Positions 1 to 11,204 of a DNA stretch of 64,000 nt are shown piece by piece; within the stretch, counting starts at the first letter, position 1; every line of letters begins with the position of its first letter. The notes beneath the pieces were generated by a model that was given only the letters and a program-made list of their open reading frames with translations, made no database searches and had not been told where the DNA came from. The position numbers and the translations under genes are program-made. The stretch comes from Ascaphus truei (taxonomy: Eukaryota > Chordata > Amphibia > Anura > Ascaphidae): the NCBI GenBank assembly GCA_036426205.1, contig CM071570.1:52064984-52128983 (forward strand). Reading direction: 5' to 3'.

Positions 1-266
1 TGGGGATGAACCCCAGCTCGGAGGAGGGTAAATACTTGATGTTGTACTTGGAGAGCTGGGGTAAGAAGCTGTAGACATGAAATGAGGACTTGGGTGGAGA
101 GGCTGTTGGTGGTAAGGAGATGGCTTATGGTAAACTGATGGATACTGGTAACTGCTTGAGGGATAACTGGATTTATTTTGAGATTGAGGTAGTTTTGTTG
201 GACCTCTAGGGTAAGTGTCAGATCCGGTCAAAGGAGGGCTCATGGTTGTCTGTGCTCGATCATAAT
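1..266 (-). CDS. PAK5: PAK5 (PAK7) linker exon, partial, runs off left edge
   Basis: This is an internal coding exon of p21-activated kinase 5, a brain-enriched serine/threonine kinase of group II with an N-terminal CRIB region and a C-terminal kinase domain; the exon encodes part of the disordered Ser/Pro/Tyr-rich linker. On the minus strand only one frame is open over the whole stretch. It reads DYDRAQ, then [34 protein letters not shown] and YPPPSWGSS, which agree in order with the human protein as I recall it. The acceptor is a pyrimidine-rich tract ending TTTTGTAGGCAG, with the exon starting ATTATG. A second AG lies 4 bases further upstream (271-272), but using it would break the frame when joined to the upstream donor. 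The exon continues beyond base 1, so its donor and the kinase domain are not visible. There are no stops or frameshifts, which suggests it is still under selection. Confidence 0.9.
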
Positions 267-519
267 CTGCCTACAAAACAAATTATATTGATGACATTAA
301 TAAAGTCTCCATTCAGCTTTTTGCTGGTGTAAAAGCACAGCTATAACAATCAAGTAAAGGAATACTAAGATACGTAAAATTAGCAATGTTTGCACTCAAG
401 CAAACCTGGGAACACGTTTAATAAGTGCATACATAAACACATAAGGGGTTATTTCCCATAAATCTCCATGTTGAAACATTCTGAAAAACATTGCGAATTT
501 GATTTTTGCTTTCACACAT
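267..519 (-). other. PAK5 intron, unique-looking sequence
   Basis: This is the 3' end of the PAK5 intron, read on the minus strand, up to the acceptor at 267-268. I see no repeat or coding signal apart from the pyrimidine tract next to the exon. Confidence 0.6.
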
Positions 520-1985
520 CTGGTATTGAGCGCATACCCCTGATACCCATGTGAAGAGTGTTGTATAGTGAATTAATTAAGATTAATATTTATTAGTATT
601 GATATAAAATAAAGAGGTACACACATATGAACGGCAAAAAACAAAGGACAAAGTATAAAAAAAAAACAAGGCATGTGACCAATCTAAATAGTTCACCCTC
701 AATAGTAGTGATGGGTTAAATGTCCCTAGGGGGACAAATATTGCCTAAATGTTTAATCAGGTACATATGGCATTATTAGCGCGTAATGTGTTCTCATCTG
801 TGCTGTTAGTCTCATTCAAAGTCATCCGGTTTGTGTTCCTTAGAAAACTCAGGTATCGAGGCTTATAAGCCTAGATAGTTATGTATGTTGTCAGTATAGA
901 TTGCATGCTGGGTACTAATAAGGGTGGGGTGCAATGTAGGTGGACTGTGGTACTTAATTAATTGATTTCAGAATTTCAATATAGTTCCCATTTATTACTA
1001 TTATGTAGCAGTAGAAAATGTCTCCCTTTGAGATTTGATATTGGATACAATGAGTCAACAGACCTTTAGAGCTGTATTAAAGTTAAGAACATCCGTAATA
1101 ACTTATTATGTGCACATAATAGCAGGCTAACTGCAATGCTACATAGCCGGTCCACCTGGCAAAAAGTAATATCCTTACAGGGATGTTCAACTTTATATGT
1201 AAATCATATATGAGTCTAGCGATATGCTATTATAGCTTAGACATTCTAATAATAATACAGTGGTAGTCATTTTAAGTACACTGATCATATACTAGTGCCA
1301 CCACAGTGTAGGACTGAGCAGTTGATGGGAGTGGTTTGAGACACCATAATCCCCTCTTTTTTAACCCACCTGGTATACTTCAATGATGACTTCAGTGAGA
1401 TTTAACTGAAGCTACATCAAGACTCTTTTAACTTTAATACAGCTCTAAGGTCTGTTGACTCATTGTATCCAATCTCAAATCTCAAAGGGAGACATTTGCT
1501 ACTGCTACATATCGGTAATAGATGGGAACTATATTGCCATTCTGAAATCAATGAATTAAGTACCACAGTCCACCTACATTGGACCACACCCTTATTAGTA
1601 CCCAGTGTTGCAATCTATACTGACAACATACATAACTATCTATGCTTATAAGCCTCGATACCTGGGCTTTCTGAGGAAGACAAACCAGATGACTTTGGAT
1701 GGGACTAACAGCACAGAATAGAACACATTACGTGCTAATAACGCCAAATGTACCTGATTCAACATTTAGGCAATATGTCTCCCTGGGGACATTTAACCCA
1801 TCACTACTATTGTTGGTGAACTATTTAGATTGGTCACTGACCTTGGTTTCTTATACGTTGTCCTTTGTTTTTCGCTGTTCTTATGTGTGTACCTCTTTAT
1901 TTTATATCAATAATAATAAATATTAATCTTAATTAATTCACTATACAACACTCATCACAGGGGTATCAGAGTGCTCTCATAGCCA
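520..1985. mobile_element. Large fold-back (inverted-repeat) element
   Basis: Two arms of about 550 bases face each other: 520-1087 and about 1427-1985. For example GCTGTATTAAAGTTAA at the inner end of the left arm is matched by TTAACTTTAATACAGC at the start of the right arm, and GTGTTGTATAGTGAATTAAT near the outer left end is matched by ATTAATTCACTATACAACAC at 1932-1951. The middle, roughly 1090-1425, is unrelated to the arms. Arms differ by scattered substitutions, so the element is old. No transposase reading frame is visible; the open frames at 1463-1651 and 1699-1926 are chance. The class is uncertain: a non-autonomous DNA transposon or an inverted duplication. Confidence 0.7.
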
Positions 1986-2770
1986 GGTTCTTTCTCTTTG
2001 GTCTTATATTACTGCATCCCGGTAGTAGCACCATACCACCCTATCAATTATATTTAGCTGAGAAGGGGGATCCATTTTTCCCTTACCCTCCCCCCCACAT
2101 TCCCTACTAGGTATATCACAAAGCTGGTATTACATCAATTGTGCAGCCATGAGACTTTGATACAGGACTACAGTGTTTTACAGCATATGTTGTACATTGG
2201 GTTACATTTTCACAATGTAAAGCTTTCATTATCTAAAATTGCACTTCTGGATCTTCAACATTATACTCTATTTAATGCAGATTTATTGTTGATTTTGCCA
2301 GTCTACAATATTGTGTTGAAGGCAAATGAAGTAGTTTTTGCAACAAAGATTCAGATTTCCGAATATTTGGGTTACACTTCGGCAATATCTTGTTAGTGTT
2401 TTGCAAATGGAAGACTGATATTAAGCCCTGCTAGCATCACCCCAAGGAGGCGTCACTCCAATGGTCATCAACATATTTACCAATTAACCCAAAAACGGGC
2501 AAATTAAACCAAAATCTATGCAAACGGAGGATAAATAATTAAGCCTGCACATTTTATATCAATTACCTTCTTCAATTAAACACAGATATTAAAGTCAGTG
2601 GTGTGAAAAACAAACTTAGGATGAACTACTGCCTTTAATTAATAAAATAAATGCAGTGGAAGTTGTAACCTGAATTAATTTGTAAAAAAAAATAATGAAA
2701 AATATAGATTTAGCTTTTTCTTATGTCTTGAAAAGGAATACAAATATTTCACAAACTGAAGAGCTATGAG
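1986..2770. other. AT-rich intronic DNA, nothing assigned
   Basis: A short run of C residues occurs near 2090. The 85-codon open frame at 2139-2396 has no recognisable protein features and I take it as chance. Confidence 0.5.
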
Positions 2771-2883
2771 TGTTCATTTGCATGTCATTACCCAGAATTC
2801 CTGGCTGGAATGGAAGTATTGTGTACTGTGATTATGGGGCAAGTTTGGTTTTATTAACCTTTTTGAGACGTATGAAAGTGCTC
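2771..2883. mobile_element. Octamer MITE, copy A
   Basis: One of three related copies in the window. It starts TTCATTTGCATGTCATTACC and continues with CCAGAATTCCTGGCTG. The right end is eroded. The left end holds ATTTGCAT, the octamer bound by POU factors (2776-2783). Compare 3168-3276 and 12477-12586. Confidence 0.65.
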
Positions 2884-3167
2884 ACTAGTGTTATTTATTA
2901 TAACTGTACTCTGTATGGTGGACGGTATCTGTCACTTTTGTACTCTCCACAACTTGGCTTGTGTACCTGTTGTGTAACCACGACCAGATTTATAATACAA
3001 AGTCAGCAACGACCCTCACACTTAGATGCAAAAGGCCAAAATAGCTGTCTGAGTAGGTTTGCTGGCTATGTACCTTTTTGCTGTAAAAACTGTGTAATAC
3101 CGCGGGGATAAGGGATTTAAAGGGATTCCCATTAAAAAGTAGATACAATTAAAAAATTGTCACACGG

Positions 3168-3276
3168 GGCTCATTTGCATGTTCTTACCCAGAATCCCTG
3201 GCTGCTGTTAAGGCACTGAATGATTTGGTGGTAAGGCAGGTTTCATGACCTGTCTGGGACATGTGAATGTGCTCAT
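3168..3276. mobile_element. Octamer MITE, copy B
   Basis: Related to copies A and C: GCTCATTTGCATG, then TTACCCAGAATCCCTGGCTG, ending GACCTGTCTGGGACATGTGAA. Octamer ATTTGCAT lies at 3173-3180; the right-hand octamer is mutated. Confidence 0.65.
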
Positions 3277-3821
3277 AAATGTTTTTTTTAATCATTTCAC
3301 CAAAGAAATCAAAACTAAACAAAATAATGTTCTCTTCTATTATGACTGATGGTTACATTACAGAAGCAAGTCATATTGTTCTGTAAGTAAATTCCATTGA
3401 AAGGTTGCTTGAGACTAACAGAAGGGAATATTATGCAAAACGTAATAACTTCAGAATATGGTAAACCCATCAAAGTCTAGCATCGTTTTATATAATATGC
3501 ACACTCTCTTTATATTATATTCACTTGTATTCTATGCCATGACAGATGGTGAAGGTATTACAATTAATTTAACATGCCAATGTTTCCACCGCTTGTATGC
3601 CAGTAAAATGTTCAGTAAAATTATATATTTGGATGCTGTGACAATTTGAAATACAGTAAAATGTCAAACATAATATGTTTATTTGTACGTGACTGTATCA
3701 ATTTTAAGGAACTTTTTAAAATACAGAATTAGATGACAATAAGTCACAAGTTAATCAAAGGGGTCCCGAGCACTCAAAATAGAAAGTTTTAATGTGCTTA
3801 TGCCTAGGTCCCCCCAAAAAG
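3277..3821. other. AT-rich intronic DNA, nothing assigned
   Basis: No repeat structure or coding signal recognised. Confidence 0.4.
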
Positions 3822-3928
3822 ATTATTTATATATATATATATATATAGTACAGGGACACCCATATATATAGATATATATCTCTCCTCTCTCTCTCTCTCC
3901 TCTTCTCTCTCTCTCCCCCCCCCCCCCC

Positions 3929-3960
<32 letters not shown>

Positions 3961-4030
3961 CCCCCCCCCCCCCCCCCACCCGCCACCCCCCCCCACGCAA
4001 CCAGCACACACACACACACCACACACTCCA
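3822..4030. repeat. Compound microsatellite: (AT)n, (CT)n and C-tracts
   Basis: An alternating AT run (about 3827-3847) is followed by about 125 bases of almost pure pyrimidine on the plus strand (3888-4012), alternating CT-rich blocks with C runs of 14 or more, then a CA run. The minus-strand frames that read Gly/Arg/Glu-rich here are translation of simple sequence and not genes. Confidence 0.95.
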
Positions 4031-4330
4031 CATATATATGTGGAATAAAGTAGCGCCTAAATGATTATACTATCAAAATTTAAATAAAAATATTATTGAT
4101 ATCAAGGGATAAAGCAAACATATAATTGCAATGTGCAAGTATCTAATGTGTATATAATTTGAATAAAATAGTCCTATTGGTGCTAAAACAAATGTGTACA
4201 ATATTAAATAAAAAGGAAGAAATATAGAACCAGTCCTTTCAAAATGTCCAACAGATGATAGAAATATGATGCTGGTGTGGGGGTCTCCGTCTGCTCTCAA
4301 AAGGGATGAACCACTTCCCATGGGAATCTA
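4031..4330. other. AT-rich DNA between microsatellite and fold-back
   Basis: It starts with the palindrome CCACATATATATGTGG. No coding signal. It may belong to the same mobile element as the fold-back that follows. Confidence 0.4.
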
Positions 4331-4554
4331 GAGGGAAAAGAGAGGAGAGAGCGCACGCCCCATAGTGTAAAACCGTACATTTGACTCACAAGGGTAAATG
4401 AATTAAAAGCAGTTTGTGGTGATACATTTACAAACTGCTTTTAATTCATTTTAATTCATTTACCCTCGTGAGTGATTTTCTTCCCCTCCCCCTCCTTCCC
4501 AACATTAAATGTACGGTTTTAAACTATGGGGCGTGCGCTCTCTCCTCTCTTTTT
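4331..4554. mobile_element. Fold-back element
   Basis: The left arm (4331-4417) contains GAGAGAGCGCACGCCCCATA and AACCGTACATTT, then AATGAATTAAAAGCAG. The right arm (4429-4554) contains the complements CTGCTTTTAATTCATT, AAATGTACGGTTT and TATGGGGCGTGCGCTCTCTC. The loop is about a dozen bases. A pyrimidine-rich insertion near 4473-4502 makes the right arm longer. Confidence 0.75.
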
Positions 4555-6153
4555 CATATATATACGAGACCAAAATCAAAAACAATAACATTAAATAGCG
4601 ATGGAGCCAGAGCAAATATGCAGAAAGCACATGGGACATGAAACCCAAACATTAGGAAAAGCTAAATACCAAAAAAAAAAGGGGGATATATACTAAACCT
4701 TACTGGGGGAATAAACAAGAGTAAGGCAAAAACAAGAAAAACAAAGTAAATGCTACACAAGGGCTAAGGAAAAACAAATGTTTTCATTGTTTTTGGTCTT
4801 GTATAGTTTTTCAGATGTTTTTTTCTTGTATTTTTTCTTATGTTTTTTCCTACACTTTCTGGGATTGTGGCTGTCCGACCTTGGATTTTAAATAAGTCAA
4901 CAATATTACAATATAGCATCTGCCAGTAAAACCTAGATATTATTTGTCTGGTTTGCTTGCAGGAATATTTTTATGCAATAATTGGAATCACAACATAATA
5001 TTATTGGTACAAATATGCAAATCATATACGTTACATTTAACGGTGAATTATTCTTGGTATTTCTTGCATTGCATCCTTACTATACAAGGAATTACCCCCC
5101 TTAGTGCTATTGCACGGTAGTACATTATTGTAGGCTGCTCTAGCACGGCAGGAGTAAATACAAATGTTATTGATATGCCATCCCGCTCATCTTCTCGTCT
5201 GCTATCTCTTAACTGAAACAGCACCTGCCAACTAATACCAGGTGCAATTTTATGAAAGCTGTATTTTGCCCACTTAAAAAAAAAAAACTGCAATCTGCAA
5301 AATAACACCAAGATGTAAAAAAAAAAAAAAAAAGGCACCTAGAATTTTTGATATTCGTAGTGCAACTTAAAATATTCTAACCAGGGGAAAAACTGCCCTA
5401 GCATTGTGCAAAATGTTTTAAAAAAAATTAGGTACTAAAATACACTGACATTACATACATATTTACATTTAGAAACAATGTGGAATACCCATAGACATAG
5501 AATCACAGGTTTCACGACATATATATATATATATATACATACATACATATATTTAAAAAAAAACACCTTTTATTAGTTTATTTTTTTCTACTAGATGGCT
5601 TCTTAATAACAACGTAATAACAGACCAGTTTCATATACAATTAGGTGCACTGTGAGCACGAGGCTCTAAGAAAGTATAGAATGATAATATTACAATACAG
5701 AAATGAATACACATGGTGATATGATGTTCTGTCATGCACTACTGTAAACTTCACAGTGAAATCCCTAGCAGCCATGCATCTGGTCATGAATCTTTGATAC
5801 ATTAGATATAGCGTATTCAGAAAAAAACAACTCCCTACTAGAGTGTGCCTGCGTCTAACATGTCTAGGGCGAGTCTGACATACACTCATAATGTATCACA
5901 ATTACAAATAATTATACCACTGAATATATTTAATCAATCATTTTCACTAGTGGTGCACAGAGGTGTCCAGGGCATAAAACTCAACACTGCCATCAAACAT
6001 GTAGTATTACTGCAGGCTGTCAGCCAGAAGTCCCCTGATTCATGTTAGTTAAGCGTACATTAATCTGAATTTGGCAGCATAATCAAGGACCTAACTGAAC
6101 TGTGAAATTGAATTCTGCAGTGGAACGTCATCTGACCATTTTATGCTAAGACT

Positions 6154-6155
<2 letters not shown>
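4555..6155. other. AT-rich intronic DNA with short simple repeats
   Basis: Contains an (AT)n(ACAT)n tract at about 5518-5551 and an A run ending near 5333. No gene or transposon recognised; open frames at 5048-5338 and 5641-5889 show no protein features. Confidence 0.5.

Positions 6156-6188
<33 letters not shown>
6156..6188. repeat. Poly(A) run of 33 bases
   Basis: A pure A run. I could not see an attached retroposon body, so it may be a simple repeat. Confidence 0.9.
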
Positions 6189-6189
<1 letters not shown>

Positions 6190-7640
6190 ATTTTTTTGTC
6201 GCAGAATCAATTTGTCACTGTACTTGCAGCAGAGTGCAACTGGATGCCTCAAAAGCTGCACTCAATGGGAGGGCAATGATACAATCAACAACACAATACA
6301 CCATTATTTACATTCGGACGCAAAGGTTTAGCTCTTGAATGTGAAACTGCAGCGGCAAACCCGTTCTTTGTAAACTAAATCTGTATTTTGCTTAATAATT
6401 GGAATATTTAGCTATGTAAAACCAGCGATAAGTCTCTTTAAAATTGCTGCACCGATGGAGCACAAAGCGACTCTTGGCTGCAAAACGGGGAAAGTGTAGG
6501 GATCATGCCCATTTTTATGCAATTAGCTGCTTAGCGCTGCAGCTGAGCTAAATTAATGCATCGTATTCTATTTCACAGCTGAGAGGTGAAGTAATTAGCA
6601 CGGTGTGTGGTATAACTTTCTTTAACCCTACTCGTGCCGAAGGAGCCTGCAAATGGTAAATAATCTCAATGTATAGATGACATTCATATGAATAATCCTT
6701 TCTGCGTATACAGAAGACAGCATGTGTTAACAGCAACAACAACAACAAAAAAGGCAATGTGTGATGAACTGATACCAGAGCTGTAGCCTTTAACAATAGA
6801 ATACCCATTGAGCATTTTCTACTTAATGTGCTTTTTCTGCTCTGCAGTATTCAATTAGGTTCCCCAAGGAAGAAAGCAGTAGGATACTGAGAAAATGCAG
6901 AGCCCGTTCATGATCAGATCATCGGAGCGGATTGTGCTGTGACATGAAATCCATCACTGTGTTGTGCTGAAATGCAGCTGAGGTTCGTGCTGTGAAGCAG
7001 GGTCACCGATTCACAGTACACATGGAAAACTGTATGTGCTAATATCATTATTGTAAATGCTGAAGATTTTGGAGACCGGTTATATCCCATTACCCCTTAG
7101 AGTGTGTGGTTTTCAGGCTGCTTCTCGCTTCATGGTACATAGACGGGCCTACTGCAGAGAATGACATGGTGATATTCGAATGGGCCACTGACGCTGTACA
7201 TGTCACGTGATGACGGAACAGAAGGAATCCTCCTCCTTCCTGCCTCTTCTTTGTAGATCCCCCTCCTGCGAGATGCAATCTCCCCTAGAAAAACACACGG
7301 CCATTTTATGATGTAGCAACTACGTCATGGGCCCCTGGAGTGCCAGACCCCATGATGGAGTAGCTATGTCCCACCAGACCTAAAAGGATGTGTAAACCCT
7401 TGTGGAATGATGCTCAATGCAAGAGGCTGCGGGGTATCGCACAACATACTTTGCACAGCTACATGAAAGCACTTAACCCTCTGCAATTGATTTGAACAAG
7501 GCTATGACAAGAAACAATTTGTGTTTTCTTCACCTGAGCTCACCTTTTGTAGCTATAGTGGGGGAAGCACAGACAGTAACTGCTGATGACTAAAAATAGC
7601 CATGAATCAGTCAGGAAATCTAAAATATTATCATGATGTA
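6189..7640. other. Unique-looking intronic DNA
   Basis: This stretch lacks obvious repeats. Between 6510 and 6700 it contains several homeodomain-type core motifs such as GCAATTAG, CTAAATTAATGCAT and GTAATTAG. It could include conserved non-coding sequence, but I cannot test conservation here. Confidence 0.3.
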
Positions 7641-8665
7641 AACAGGTCCCCTCCAGTCCCCGGGTTTCCCTCCTCCCATTGCCTTTGCTGCGGCGGGTGG
7701 TGCGGCGGGCTCACCGGAGGCTCCGGCAGGGCGCCGCCATCTTTAAGTTGCAGGCACGGTATACTCGCGCATGCGTAGATGCGACGCTTTGTAGTGCGGC
7801 GGCCATGATTGTCACGCATGCACAGTACGCTAGGCGCACGCGGCGGCTGTTAGGGATAGGCTCCGTGGGGACTACAAGCCCCATAATACATAGGCGCATG
7901 CACACACATGATGACACACAGCCAATAGGGCTGCAAAGACCACCTGCTGCAGAGAGAGATACATTTTGTGCGCCAGGGACCACAGGGCAGTCGGAGCTGG
8001 GACACTGAGAGGTGAGGGTGTATGTGTGCAGGGGTCTGTGACCCCTCTACTGGGCCATAATACCCCCAATAGGCCCCAGCTAGGCACCGACTCCCTTGGG
8101 TAGCTTGTGGTTGCTGCAGGGACAGGCCCATAGCTAGGGACACTGTCCTGTAGAACCAGGTTGAGGGACACAGACAAGACAAAGCTGTATCCTGATTACA
8201 GGTGGTCTGGGACCAGACACCTGCATCAAAGAGACTATCCTCATGTGGGACACTCCAGCTGGATACCACCCACGTGGAGGCAGATTCCATCGCTGGATCA
8301 GCAGATCCTGTCTGTCAGTCGGCGCGCCCGGGTGCTGCAGCACCCGGCAGGTCCTATACACCAAGAGCACCAACCATTGTTACACCTCATCGAGTGTGCA
8401 GCGCTGTCTTACACATTGGGGTTGGGTGTGGGACTCTTGGGACACGGTGTGGGCTACACGGTGTGGGCTACACGGTGGTGGGTTATAGCCGTGCGAGGCT
8501 TGGTGGGTAGTTGTACCATATATTAGTGACCATTAGAACTGTTAAGAGTTATACCTGTACCAGTAAAGGTTATTGTTATTTTACACAGAGTGTGATTATT
8601 GTCATTGGGTCCTGTGAGGGGCTCCTCCCACTACACTGGGATCCCTCTAAGGTGGAGGCGCTGCA
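7640..8665 (+). mobile_element. CpG-rich block, possible LTR or retroelement promoter
   Basis: This kilobase is far richer in CpG than its surroundings. It carries GGCGCCGCCATCTTT (YY1-type) near 7730, CGCGCATGCG (NRF1-type) near 7766, a GCCAATAGG CCAAT-type motif at 7921, and a tandem GGTGTGGGCTACAC repeat at about 8446-8475. It starts near TGTAAACAGG and ends near GGAGGCGCTGCA, and the last part (AGTAAAGGTTATTG onward) resembles the R-U5 end of a frog LTR. It abuts an L1/Tx1 open frame directly. No primer-binding site or second LTR is seen, so the LTR call is weak. The overlapping open frames are GC-driven and not supported as genes. Confidence 0.35.
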
Positions 8666-8674
8666 CCGATACTA

Positions 8675-11166
8675 CTATTATATCAATATAAGGGCAATAA
8701 AGCAGACCGATGGTTGGCTAACAAACTTAGAGCTCTGAGAGTTAAATCTTAAATCCCCACGATTCAAACTAAATCAAGGATAATAACATACAGTACAGCG
8801 AGAAAGAAATAGCCAAGGAATTCTCAAACTTCTACTCTAAATTATATAATTTAAATTCTATACAGGGTCAGAGGCAATTTCTGAATATCTTAAAAAGTGT
8901 AACCTACCTGTTTTAACGGAGGAGGACTCCCAAGTATTAAATAAGAGAATTACGCAGGAAGAACTTTCAGATGCTACAAAACTACAAAAATTAAATAAAA
9001 CACCAGGCCCGGACGTTTTTTCCAACCTGTATTATAAGACATTTAAGGCGGTGCTCTCCCCGTTCATTCTCAAAACATTCAACTCATTCCTGGAGGGTGC
9101 AGCTATCCCAACCTCAATGTCCAAGGCCAACTTGGCCATTATTCACAGGGAGGGAAGGGACCCACTCCAATGTGGCAACTACAGGACTATATCCCTGCTC
9201 AATTCGGATCTAAAAAATTATAGTAAAATTCTGGCGAATAGGCTGAACCCGATTCTCCCAAGCCTGATTCATATAGATCAAGAAGGGTTTGTTTCGGGCA
9301 GACAAGCGTAAGACAACACCCGAAAGATCATAAATATCATTGACCATGTATACCTGACCGGTGTCAGTCAGGACGAAGGCTATCCTATTAAGCTTAGACG
9401 CGTAAAAAGCATTTGACAGAATAGAGTGGGCATTTTTGGATCAAACAATGCTAAAATTTGGATTTTCAGGCCCGTTACTGGAGGGTGTTAGAACCTTTAC
9501 AGGATGCCCACAGCGTACGTCAGACTTCCTGGAGGTGACTCAAGCCCCATAAAAATAAAAATGGTACCAGACAGGGCTGTCCCCTGTTTCCGCTTCTCTT
9601 CACATTGTCAATTGAGCCCCTAGCGGCAATAGTCAGAGACGAAGTCAACATACTGTACAGGGAATTCAAATTGGGGGGACAAGTTATAAAATGTCCTTAT
9701 TTGCAGATGATATAATATTAACACTAGCCAACCCGTTGACATCCCGTCCTAATCTGCAATCTCAATTAGACCAATTTGGCAAAGTCTCAGGTTATAAAAT
9801 GAACAATGATAAATCGGAAGCTCTAAATGTATCACTCCCAGCCCCAGAAATTAAGCTTCTACAAGAAAACTTTCATTATAAATGGTGCTTCACACATATC
9901 TAGGAATCCAGAGAGGGAGTTCATATCAATCTCTTTACCAAAGTAACTTCCCGCCCCTTTTGAAAAAATAACAAAAGATCTGCAGACTTGGAACAAATAC
10001 CAGATATCCTGGTAGGGAAGAATTACCTCAGTCAAAATGAACATTCTCCCAAGACTTTTGTATCTCTTCCAAACCCTCCCGATAATTGTTCCTCTTCCTG
10101 AGCTTAAAAATATTCAGAATCGGGTTTTCCAATTTATATGGAAAGATAGCAGACGGAGAGTGGCAAGGTCGGTCATGCTAGCCCCAAGAGCAAGCGGAGG
10201 CATGGGGGTACCGAACATTGTTAATTACCATGCGGCCCAACTAAAACAAGTAGTTATGTGGAATAACGATCCAGCAACTTGCTGCTGGTTGTGGATTGAG
10301 TCCTTCTATGTGAGTCCTCTCTCTCTCGCGACGGCACTATGGTCCCAGCGGGGAGGAGAGATGCTTGCGGGAAGGCTTGAACTGGGATCGATGAAGTGTA
10401 CTTGGAGGATATGGTCTAAAAATAAAAGGAAATACTTTTTGTGTTCATATCCGTCTCTATTAACACCTATATTTGAAAACCCAGAGTTCCCCCCTGGTTG
10501 CTCACAAAAAAATTTCACGCATTTTAGGGAATTAAATATCAAAATAGCAGCTGACCTGATGGGAGAAGGGAAGATCCTGTCCTACCAGGATCTACAAAAC
10601 AAATATCAAACACAGGACCTGCAGCCTTTTAGCTACTTCCAGGTCAGACACATTTTGCAGACAATTTCACAGAAATCAAGTTTCCCTAACTGAACAAAAT
10701 GTGAAACGTTATGCAGAAAAGGCACCTATCAGAGAGGTCTGATTTCGGGAATATACACGGGGATAGCATCATCAGCGGCGGCCCAAAATCATAACTATAT
10801 GTTAAAATGGGCGGAAGACCTCAATATAGAAATAGATAGGGGTGACTGGGAGGATATCTGGGAATCGGCATCTAAAACGTCAATTTGTACGACAACAAAG
10901 GAAAACATATATACCATTTTATTTCAATGGTACAGGTAAACCCCGTTATAACGCCGTTTTCACGTGGTTCCCGTTTAAAAAAAAAAAAAAAATTAAATTT
11001 AAAAAATGGTTTTTTTTTGCACACTGCACACACTGCACACACTGCACACACTGCACACACTGCACACACTGATCAAAAAAACAAAAATGCGCACACACAA
11101 CACACACTGCTCACACACACACACTCCACCACACACACACACACACACACAACACACACACACACA

Positions 11167-11204
<38 letters not shown>

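Noticed and set aside
3804..4033. Gly/Arg/Glu-rich frames on the minus strand
   Set aside because: Translation of the CT and C tracts.
7679..8526. Several overlapping open frames on both strands
   Set aside because: They overlap in all frames of a CpG-rich block, have no domain similarity and fit a repeat.
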